Below are positions 32,022 through 44,000 of a stretch of DNA of 64,000 nt, piece after piece. Each line of letters opens with the position of its first letter. Position 1 is the first letter of the stretch. Made by a program: the position numbers and the translations under genes. The notes beneath the pieces were generated by a model, which saw only the letters and a program-made list of their open reading frames with translations, made no database searches and was not told the origin of the DNA. Source of the DNA: Armigeres subalbatus (lineage: Eukaryota > Arthropoda > Insecta > Diptera > Culicidae). Location of the stretch: NCBI RefSeq assembly GCF_024139115.2, contig NW_026943480.1, positions 38,480-102,479 on the forward strand, given 5' to 3'.

Positions 32022-35000
32022 CTGAAACAATCACAAAATGAAATGATAATGAATCCAACGGAACTACAGGAATTTTTCAAGGAGAGCTACAATCCTTTTT
32101 GCTGCGATTGCCATCGTGCTGTATTTTTTACCACCCACTTACCTCAGGCAAAGGGCGCACACTGAACTTGGTAACGACGGATGTCTTAACGTCTTTCAGT
32201 ACCATAGTTACGTCGCCATCGCCCACCAGTGGCAAAAGAAGGACATTTCCTTTCAGATTGTAAATTGCATCGATCTTCAGCTTTGGAATTTCCAGATCAA
32301 AATTCAGCGCGTGAGTTCTAAAATCCAGATTGGCCTTTTGCACGGTTGTATTTGATGGGCCCTTGATAGTTAGTTTTTTGAAACCTCCACTGAGCATAAG
32401 CGCACCGGAGCCACGTGAAACTTGAACAGACTCTATTCGCAGCGGATCAAAGGTTTGGACTCCAATTTCGGATATACCTACGGGGTTGACAGAAAATGTT
32501 AGAAAACAGATATCGTTATGGGTTATGATTGTGATTGACGTTCATTACAACTTATAAACGCTCGATTACCTTTTGCAATGTATGGAAACGTCTCCTCGAA
32601 CATCTTTTTGAAGCAGTGATCTTCATTTGGGTTGTCTCGGCGGCAAACACGTAGCCAATCGGCTGCAATGTACAGAAAGAAACGAAGGTGATTTCATTAA
32701 TAACTCTTGGTTTTTGCGTAGCAATAGACATTGATCAATAACAAAAAAATATAATTATCATTTCTCCTTAGTTGTGGGTTTTGGTCGAGTGGCCGTCCAA
32801 TAATGCAACTTCAAGCCAGTGGACTATTGGCTAACTGGCCGGTAAACCAAATTGCCTAGTTTGGCTTTACTTGGTTAGCTGAGTGTAATGATGACAACAG
32901 TTCAGCCTTCTTTTTCGTGTCTTATGTAAACAAAACTGTTACGCAATCCGCAATGGTAAATAAAACAACAGATTTAATAATTGATTGATGATTTGGTCTC
33001 TTTTTCGATTGTATGGATGTTCTCGATGTCGTTTTAGATTATTTAGATAATGTCTTTGAAATCATGAAAAGCTATGAGTCCATAATTTTAAGTGTAAGTG
33101 TACCATAACTTTTGATTACTTTTGAATTTATTTCGTTATTTTAGTCTTTCTTGTATACTAAGTAATGTGTGTTTTGGCACTTATCTGTAATCGATTTGCT
33201 TGCAACAATTTGAATTCCTGTTCCATTGTATCCTATTGAAAATTGGCCGGATCCCATCATAGGCTCAAAAGTTTCATACAAACATTTCACACAAAATTTC
33301 TACAAACAAACTAAAATTATTTAAACAACAGAATTATAGTTATTTTAAAAATATGTCTTGTTGTTCTCAAATTGATTTAATTCAAATCAGTGTGTATTTT
33401 TAAATTTGTATGAAGAATCATTCTATAGAATTGAAAATGCCGATTGAACAAAACAAATAGCATCGTGTGACCGACATTTCTGCACCTAAAAACTGCATAA
33501 GCTATGATCTATTGAACGACAAGTAAATGGACATTAAAATAATGGTGTTACCAGCAACACTGACCATCGACCGTCGGTGGTGTTGCCGAACAATTCATTA
33601 CCGGCTCACCGGGTGCTGAAGGACGACAAACAAAACAAGTTGCAGAGTACACTCAGCGAACAGGACTAGTGAAAATCATAACTGGTGCCTTATGAATCTT
33701 CGACTGATTATTCCACCAACAGTGCTTCTTATACGCAGTTAATTCCCCGAGTATTTAAGCGTCGATGGGCATGTGGTCTACATACCGGCCTCCCGACCCC
33801 GACGTCCATGGCGTCCAAGTAAGTAAGCCAATATATTAAAATTCATACTGATTCTTTTCGGCAAATTTTCATAAGGCATTTGATTAAAAATCATACGTCC
33901 ATTTTCCTCAGTTTATGGCATTGTTCTAATTCTGTGGATTTATTTGAAGATTAAATATATATATGATGAATATTGTACCGTTATTTACGATGTTGTTTGA
34001 ATATTTTTTCAATTTAATTAAAAAAGAATAAAAGTAACATACATCAATACGGTTTTATTTCAACAATGTTTATTGTTGAATCAAACGTGTTGCAAAAATA
34101 CATTGACATTCATTTCAACAATAATATTGTTGAACAACTTTAGCGTTGCACAAATTATGGCTGCAGAAACAACAATATTCTGGATTGTTTCAACTTTCAA
34201 AAATAAAATATCATGAGCCTTAACAATATTTATTATTGAATTCAAACCGGAAAAATTTTGTTTCTATAATATGTTTTCTAGCGTGTGTGTGACAAAATGC
34301 TGTCCAGCTACTATTCGTTTTGCCTTTCTCGTACAACAAAGTTGAACCGAAAAGCTATATGATCACTCCAAAAACGAACTTTTGATAGGGGCCATAGGAG
34401 ACCCATAGTGTTATATACCAATCGATTCAGCTCGACGAAGTGAGGTGATGTCTGTATGCGTGTATGTTTATGTGTGTATGTGTGTATGTGAACCAATTTT
34501 TTAAACACAAGTTTTGGAACTTAGCATGGTCCGAATTACTTAAAAATTGGCCAGATCGGACTATGGGATCAGAAGTTATTGCCAAAATACTATTTTTTCT
34601 GCCTAAAACACGCTAAAAAATACTCATTTATATTTTTTAGTATTTTTTGCACGAGATAGGCACCAACACCGCTAGTTTTTAGGATAAACTTGATGGATCT
34701 TGCGGTTAGGATGGTCCGTATACCGTATACAAGGCCTTATAAAGGAGTGTCACTCACAGGTGTGATGGACTTTATACTAAATGGGAAGAACCCAGGAAAT
34801 TGTAAATCACCTACACACTTACAAACACAATAGATTACACTTTTCATTTTGTCATATACCGGGTTTCGGCTTTTCGTTTCAATTAGACCAAAACAAGCGT
34901 TTTTTGGGTCAAATGAGATTTTTTTTTTCGTTGTTTGTGTTGAGGATCTTCTTTCACCTATCAATATTTTCTCTAGAATTAGCCTAAGAAACTAAACGAA

Positions 35001-38000
35001 AATCTTGCCTATTAGATGAAAATCCATTTTCGTTTCATCATTTTTACCTCTCACTCACTTTTTGCGAGAATTACCGCAGAACAATCGCAAAATTGTATGG
35101 CCGCTCCGGGATACGAACCCAGAATAGTAACAATAATAGCCGTAGAGATGCGCTTACTCTAGCTGCAACACCACGCTTATTTGTTCCACATAAGCTACTA
35201 CCATTTGCCACAAAAAGACTTGAACATGAAAGAAAAAGAGAAAACTAACGATTGGCGGCAATCGTAGTGAGCGAAAATGGTAACCACTCTCCAGGTTTTC
35301 GAGAGGGAGCATCCTGTGCTTCTGAGATTGAATGAGCATTACGAACCTGGGTTATATTTAATATATCTTTAGTCTATATCAAGCCTCCGGAGTATTAACG
35401 TCGAAGTCCGAAACTCTCTTGATGTCCCAAGAATCCTCAACAGTCTGTACACAGGATTGGGCCTCAAGTTTTGCGTCGGTGTGGAAAAGCTAGGAATCGT
35501 GCTAATTCTATAAGTTTTTTCGGTATATTATTTTATTAGTTGAGAAAGATACTCACGTGATCAGAAATCGTGTTGATTTTATGAAGGAAGTGATTGTTAA
35601 GTTGTCAGAGACTTTGACAAGTGCTATAAGCAGATTATGTACTGTAGACTCTTAGAGCCATGTGGTGAGCACATGAATGTGATCTGTTACGGCAACAATA
35701 GACAAGACCACCACAACCACATACGGTTGGAATCGTGAATGTGAATAAATGGTATGAGTGCATCTGAAGCCGAAGGCGATAGTTTCGAAGACTCTGTTGA
35801 GCATTCAGAGCTCTCACGATTTGTTACCGATCGAAAGAAAAAGGACAAATACGGCGGGAAGAAGGAATAAATGAAAGCCCAAGTAGAAGCGTTGAAGTAT
35901 CTACTACCTATTCGGCCAAATGACGCTTTCGGCCAAATGACACTTTCAGCCAAATGACCCTTTCAGTCAAACTACCCTCTCGGCCAAATGACCAAATCGG
36001 CCGAATAACCTTTTTGGCCAAATGACATGTTAGGCCAAACAACTTTTGGCCAAGTAACCCTTTCGGCCAAACAACTTTTGGCCAAGTAACCCTTTCGGCC
36101 AAACGACCCTTTCGGCCAAATGACTTTCAGCCTAATGCCATTTGGCCGAAGGCTACTTGGCCGAAAGTTGTTTGGCCGAACAGATCATTAGGTCGATAGT
36201 CATTTGGCCGAAAGGGTTATTTGGCCGAAATGGTTAATTTGCCGAAAGGGTCATTTGGCCGAAAGGCTTATTTGACCGAAAGGGTCATTTGTCTAAATGG
36301 TCATTTGGCCGATAGTTGTTGGCCTAATAGATTATTTGGCCGAATTGGTCATTTGGCCAAAATGGTAGTTTGTCTGAAAGGATCATTTGGCCGAAAGGGT
36401 CATTTGGCCGAATACGACAATTGGCCGAATAGACCATCTGAGAAGTAATAAAAGAGGAGTGAGAAGTGAGACGTCTCACTTTGCAGATGATCTATTCTGC
36501 CAATTATCGTATTCGGCCAAATGCCCCATTCGGCGAAATGACCATTTCGGCCAAATAACCCTTTCGGTCAAATGACCCTTTCAGCCAAACTACCATTTTG
36601 GCCTAATGACCTTCGGCCTAATGGGGGGAAGGGTCGTTTAGCCGAAAGGGTCATTTGGCCGAAAGGTTCATTTGGCCGAAAGGGTCATTTGGTCGAAAGG
36701 GTTATTTTGTCAAAACGGTTATTCGGCTAAAAGTAGAGGTGTGCGCCGCCGCCGCCGCCGACATTTTTGCATCGTTTCAAATTTGTCACGCCGCTGATCT
36801 ATAATTTTCCGAGCCGATTCAAATTTTCAGTGGAAACTTTAAAGATTCAGTGTAATTTCCATATAATTTCCTGATAGATCTCTACAACATCACTCCAGAG
36901 AATTTTTCGTGAAGATACCAATTATTTCCATGAAAATTCCATACAATATCTTGTTGAAATTTTGAAAAGCTCTCCGTAAAAACTAAGCGTAAAAATTGCG
37001 TTGAAATTCAAAAAAATCTAATTGAAATTGAATTTTTGAACAGAAAAGAGTCGTTCGGCAGAAAGCCACAAGGCTGAAAGTTGTTAGGCCGAATATGTCG
37101 TTTAACCGAAAAGACTATTTGGTAGAAGCCTTCCCGAGCAAACCGATAACTTTTTTTTAATGTTGTGAAATCATCGATTATGTTTACTTAATTTGATATC
37201 TTTTTGGTCGTTTTAACGGTTAAAATAACAAAACGTAATAGCAGAAATATCTTACTGTGACATTCAATCATTAACTATTCCTGCTGTCGATGAGAGCAAA
37301 TCGAAAACTAATTTTGATATTGGTTTCCGATAACAAAATAAGTATGTACACAGTTTGATGTCATATCATTCAATTTAGTAATCTACAGCAAAATGAGATC
37401 AAAATATGTAATCAATCAACATTATGATATTTGAAAACGAATTATGACTCAATTTGATGTCAAAATCAAAATACGTTTTCTATATGATCTCATTATGTTT
37501 TCAGACTTCGCAAGGATATTTAGCCTAAAGTTATTTGGCCCAGAATGTCGTTTGGTCGAACAGTCCCTTTGGCTGAAAAATCGTGAACATGTCCATCGGC
37601 CGAAATAGTCGTTTGGTCGAAAAGGACTATCGATCGAAAGTGTCGTTCGGCTGAATTGGTCATTTTAGATATTTTCAAGACAATAAGGGGAGAATCTTTT
37701 GATTTTCGCCTCAAAACTTTAACGAAAGATTTCCAGTTTTTCCAGAATAGTTATTCGAAAATTATTTTCAGATTTACCACAGAAACTACTTTCAAGTATC
37801 GAGAACTCTTTGGAATTACCAAGAGGAGCTCTTTGGATTTGTCAATGAAAGTTTTTTGGGATTTACATGAGAATCTCTTCAGATTTTTCACGAGAAGTTC
37901 TTCCAAATTTCTATATGAAAATGGTAAAACTTGTATAAGAAATGCTTTAAGTTGACTTCCCCAATCTAGGTTATATAAGACGGTTAGTTTTTTGTATCCA

Positions 38001-41000
38001 TTATTAGAGTGATTTTTTCGCAGGGAGAAGGGAGAAAGATCGAAAAAATGCTCGGAATTTTTGAGGATTTTTTTGGATTTCTTCAGAAAATTCTTTCTAT
38101 TTTCGATTAGAAATTCTTGGTAAGTTCCATTGACCGAAAGCGACAGACGGCCGAACTGGCAATTTGGCCGAAAAAGCCGTTTGCTCTACCAGGTTGTCCG
38201 GCCGAAACGATCATTGGCCAAAAATGCCATTTTGCAGAAATAGTTTTTTGACAGAATGGGCCATTTGGCCGAAAAAGTCATTTGGTCCAACGGGTAATAC
38301 GGCCAAATTTCAATGACTGATCCTCGTACTGAACGGGTAATATGGTCAGAAATGGCCATTTGTTTGGCGAAATGGTCTTTTTGTCTATTGACCATTGAAC
38401 AAAATTCCGTGGCCTCTCTATTTTTAAGTCGATACTGGCCTTTAGGCCAAAAGACATCTAACCAGGTACCATTTATCAAAACTGAACGTTTCACGGAAAC
38501 TGTTATCAGGTCAAAACTGGTTTAACCGAAAATGTAGTTTGGCCGAAAGCAATGGCTGTGGCAATGGCAAAAGGAAATTTTGGCAGACTTGTAAAAAGTT
38601 GTTTACCCTAACTATTTGGCTGAATTTGCCGTTTGGATGAAAAAGTCGTTTGACCGAATATAGATCATTTGACCAAAAATGCCGTTTGGTAAAAAAATGT
38701 CATTCTGTAGAAAGAGCCATTTGGCCCAAAAATGTACTTTCTGCAACCTTCTTTGAAAAGTGTTGTTCGGCTGAATTGATCATTTTGCCAAAAAGACGTT
38801 TATCCGAATATAAATTCGGCTTAATGGGATTGGGTAGATGGCTTTTGACTTAAAGGCCAGATTCAACTTAAAAAGTAGAGAGATTACGAAATGTTGTTCA
38901 AGGATCGTTTGACAATTAGCCTTTTCAACGTAAATGTTATTTGGTCAAATGAATGGATATTTTGAATTAAATTACCCGTTCAATTAAGGACATTTGGCCG
39001 TATAACCTGTTGGCCTAAACTATATTTTCGGACAAATATTCCATTCTGCCAAACGACCATTTCGGCTAAACAGCATTTTTGGGCTGATGACCTATTTGGC
39101 CAAACGATCTGTTAGGGCAAACGACTATTTGGGCCAAATTACCAGTTCGGCCGTGTGTCGCTTAAGGCCAATGAGATTTTCCAACAATTTCTTATGGACA
39201 ATACATTAGTCGTACGATAACTGCAACATGTTTTCGTTGCAATGGCCAATGGCGTTCGATAACTGCGACGCATTCAAGAAGGAAAACAATTGCCTGATGG
39301 CGTCAGAATAGAAGTGCACCTGATTGTTCAGCGCTATGCAGCTATCATCGACATTGACATCGTTTTGAAGTTCAGCTGTCCGATAACTGCAAAACTGATG
39401 TAACTATCGAAATGCTGTTAAAAGCATTGCAGTTAAATTACTTTCAGTTATCGTACGTCTAATGTACATAGAATTTCCCGTAGAAACCCAATAATTTCGA
39501 ACAATTTTTCGTGGAGACATTTTGAACAATTCTCCTCGGAAATTCTAAAGAAGTTTCCGTTAAACTTACGGAGACTTCCTCGTGAACATTCCAAAGATTT
39601 TTTCTTGAAAACTCTTTAGTCTCCCGCGGAAATTCTTAAGAATTTACTGTTTTATTGTTGGCCATGCCAGGCTAGCCGTCTTTATTATTCTAGACTGAGA
39701 AAGCCAACGGTTAAACAGCCATTCTACCAACCACACTCTCCTACAATTATCAAGAATTTTCTGTGAAAATTTCGAAGGATACTCAACAGAAATTCAACAG
39801 CAACTTTTCGTAAATTTCTGAAGTTTTTCCTGTAGAACTTTTTTTTGTAAAAATTCTGAAGTTTCTCATGCAAATTGCGACGATTTTTCTGCTGAAATTT
39901 CAAACAATTTTATTTGGGAATTACAAAGACCCTATCTTGGTAATTCTAAAGATTGCTCGAAAATATTTTCCAAATTATGGAAAAACTTTTTCTTTTAATG
40001 TCTTAAAATATCCCGAAAAAAAGCAAAACATTTTTTTTTAGGAAATGGTTATGAAAAAATCGCCACGCCGATTCACGCCGCCGCCACCGCCGACCAAAAT
40101 TTTGACAAACGCCGCCGCCGACGAATATCGGACCGGCGCACACCTCTAACCAAAAGGGTTATTTGGCCGAAATGGTTATTTAGCCGAGGGGGTTATTCGA
40201 CCGAAAGGGTCATTTGGCCGAAAGGAACATTTGGTCGAAAGGGCCATTTCGCCGAAAAGGTTATTTGGTCGAAAAGGCCATTTGACCGAAAAGGTGATTT
40301 GGCCTAATGAGTCATTTGACCAAAAAGGGCATTTGGGAGCTGAAAGGGTCATTTGGCCGAAAGGGCCATTTGATCAAAAGGGTCATTTGACCGTAAAGGC
40401 CATTTGACCGAAAATGTTATTTGGCCGAAAGAGTAATTTGACCAAAAAGGTAATTTGGGGGCCGAAAGGGTCATTTGGGCGAAAGGGTTATTAAGTCGAA
40501 AGGGTCATTTGGCCGCAAAGGTTATTTGGCCGAATAGGACAATAGGTTTTATTACCGGATTAACAGATCGTGGAACAGCATTTGCTTCGAGAGTGTTCAA
40601 ACAATTCTGTTAAGGCTACAGAGTGGATCACGTACTGGTAGCTGTGAACACATCTCGTGGCAACAAATAGGTCGAGAGAAGTAATCGACCTATTTTCACT
40701 GTTCTACGGGCAATGATAGATGAGGCAGATAGACTGCGGGATGAGAAGGTAAAATTTATGCAGAGTGCTATCAATAAGGCACCAAGCTCCACCACAAAGG
40801 TAGCGCCAAGTAAGCTAGTGTTGACGTATAAATCGAAGGATGTAGTTCAGATCGAGATCATATCTGTCGTATGCATCGAAAATGCACCTGTATCGGAGCC
40901 GATAGAAGAGATACGAAGTCACGTGGATCGAGCCACCCGAGAGAGCCTAGCGAAGCAGAAACAATACTTCGATGAACGGCGGTGGACAGTGGCCAACTAC

Positions 41001-44000
41001 AAGGTAGACGATTTGGTGTTGGCGGTGAAGGACCAATACATTGCTGGTGGCAGTCGTTAGTTAGAGCCATGGTACAAAGAACCATTCGTGGTCACTGAAG
41101 TACTACCACATGATCGTTTTAGAGTGGCTACTGTTCCAAGCATTGGTGGTAGAATATTCTCAACTGTATATGCAGACCGCATGAAGAGATAGTGGTAATT
41201 GGTAGATCTAGACGAACTCAGCCTATCCAATAACAAAACTTAAATTGAAAACTAAGTTCAACTGTATTGAATTGTTTAAATGAATTTGAGGCGAAGAGAA
41301 GATATTATTTCGATGAGGATATTTGAAATGTCGGGGTGTCCGATTGTAATGGACTTTATACTAAATGGGAAGAGCCCTGGAAGTTTAGTTAATCAAGCCC
41401 TCGGAGTATTAACATCGAAATCTGAAACTTTCTTGATGTCCCAAGAATCCTCAACACAGGTATTAACAAGAAAGCTTCGCGTCTCTGCTCTGACTGGGCG
41501 GCTTCAACAGCTTTGGAGAAGCATGGATTAGTATTTGATCGATTGAATATAAACTATACAGTCGACTCTCTACCTCTCGATCTTCTATATCTCGATATTT
41601 CCCCCTATGTAAATGGTTTCCTCAGTCCATTCAATATACATACATTTGGGCTTTCTACATCTTGATAACCTTCCTATATTGATATCTCTCTAGCTTAATG
41701 TGTTCTGATCATATTTTGTTCAAGATTCATTCTCCTTATGTCGATATGTTCAAATTTGTAGGATACTCTACTAGACCAGAGTGTATGTAATTAAGAGTGG
41801 TGACACTGTCAGGATTGGAACAAAATTCATCTGTCATTCCCATACAAAATCGTGTTCCAAACGAGCAGGAGACCTGTCAAATGCGGCACATGTCGCCACT
41901 CTTAACTACATACACTCTGTACTAGACCATTTTTGGATAATAACAAACATAAAAACAAAAGGAAACGAAATTTGTTTTGTTGTCGTTTTTCATAACAACG
42001 AGCTTTACTTGGATCTAGTACCCATTTCAATTTTCCTTCCAATCCTCGATCTCTACCGATCTCTCCCAATCTCGATCATCCCTTCAATATCGAGATGTGG
42101 AGAAGCAACTGCATATTTTTATTCTTTTGGACTTTTTTAATTAGGAAAAAATGCGTCCTTACTCTACTGTAACTTACTGCGAGCCACATGAACAACAACC
42201 TAAACAAGTTATGGCCAAACAATGTTTTTGCCTTTCTCGTACAACAAAGTTGTACCGAAAGGCTATCATTTCACTCCAAAAACGAACTTTTTATAGAAGC
42301 TTTGGAGACCCATAGTGTTATATACCATTCGACTCAGCTCGACGAGCTGAACAAATGTCCGTCTGTCCGTGTGTATGCATGTGTGTATGTGTGTGGGTAT
42401 GTGTGTGTGTATGTATGTGCACAAAAGCTAAGAAAAACATTAGACAACTTTTCATATAGTAATCCTTTACCGATTTCCTCGCAACAAGTTTCATTCGACA
42501 GGGGGCAAAGGCTAGTTGATCACTATTGAATTTTAAAACGATCGACCGTTGCGTTTGAAAGTTATAAAGAAAATGGTACATCGAACCATATTCACCATAT
42601 AAGGTTGGTGTCTTTGCTAAATGCGAGAAAGGCAGTATCACTACTCGGTGAATTAAGTTGGTATTTAATACAAAAACACTCAAAGGTGCAGCCAAAAGAT
42701 ATTTTAGTTACTAGATAAAGATCGTCGCTGTCGTCGCTGTCCGGAACATCTTTTGCTGGCGAGGATAGGGGAGCTAAATGTCAAAGAAGGAAAATCCATA
42801 CGATTTGACAGGTATGTACCACACATGAAGCCGCTCGTCTATCTTTCAGTGGATATCATCAGCATCCTAGAAGACATTATGCTCAAAAATGTCCGGAATA
42901 AAGGAAAAATAAGCAGAACCGGAGGTGGCCCGAAACCAAACACAAATATATTAATTTGTTTGACTTCCGCCCGCGATGGAAGCGTACATGCATCGTTTTC
43001 TATAGCGCTGGTGGCAAAGTGAGCGGGACTTCAAGAATAAATTACAAACAGTCCTTTTCAGGACTTAAACTATTTATCCAAGAAGAGGTTTTGACCGTTG
43101 GGAAAATTGTTTACCCAGACAAACAGACTGTTCGGCTGTTTAAACGACAATGACGATTTTGGAAAGATTTATTGTTTTTAATAATGCGCCATTTGAAAAA
43201 CTAAGGCAGCTAAACGACATTTTTCACTAAGGTGGCGTCTTCATCGATTTGGCCGTCGTCGACGGAAAGTGAAATTTTCTGGCAAGATTCTTTGGTTTTG
43301 TTTCGTTAGTCATTAGAAATGATATCGATTTTTTTCCGGGTTACCATCGTTTGGCGACGACAGAAAGTTGCCCTTTGCCACAAGCCACAAGCGCGCGTCG
43401 GAGGGAGATGATGCAATGAGTTTGTTCAAATGGATGGCGTCAGTAGCAGTCAAATGGAATTTCCTCACAAGATTTTGATTTGTTGTTGAGGTTGAATGAC
43501 GACCACCAACGCAGACTTCCACCACCAATTCGATGATTTCCTTTGAAAATGCTACCAGCGCGCTTTTGTGCTGCTGTGTTCGCTCCGCTGCGTCCGCTCT
43601 GCGTAAAATCTTGTTCAACCGTTCTCTGCAAAATCCCGATCAAAATGGCTCGCACGCGCTGGAAGCAGCTTTCTTGTATTCAATAAATTAAGCCCTTTAG
43701 CTCCGCCCCTTTGTGATCTGATATAGGTGTAAATATAATGTGCACTCATAACGATTAACGAAGGGGCGGGGCTAATGGAATTACTTCATTAGATATAAGA
43801 AAGCTGCTTTACGGCGCGCGCGAGCCATTTCGATCGGGATTCCGCAGACAACGGACCATTCGGAGGATGACAAACTCACAAACTCTAAGAATCCTATAAA
43901 ATTTTCTCGCAAGATTCTGAATTTAGTTATGAGATGTTGTTTATCTAAGATGCGTATTGTTGCGAGGAATGATAACAGAAATTTGACTCAAGGCGAAGTT

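Noticed and set aside
35095..35165. Functional tRNA gene on the minus strand
   Set aside because: A B-box-like GGGTTCGTATCCC is present but no convincing acceptor or anticodon stem, and it lies in an insertion in an LTR.
35908..36575. FGRKGHLAE-type ORFs on both strands
   Set aside because: Translations of the GGCCGAA minisatellite.
42188..42695. 113- and 125-codon ORFs
   Set aside because: They lie wholly in a family A MITE. The same peptides recur at 1384-1742 for that reason.
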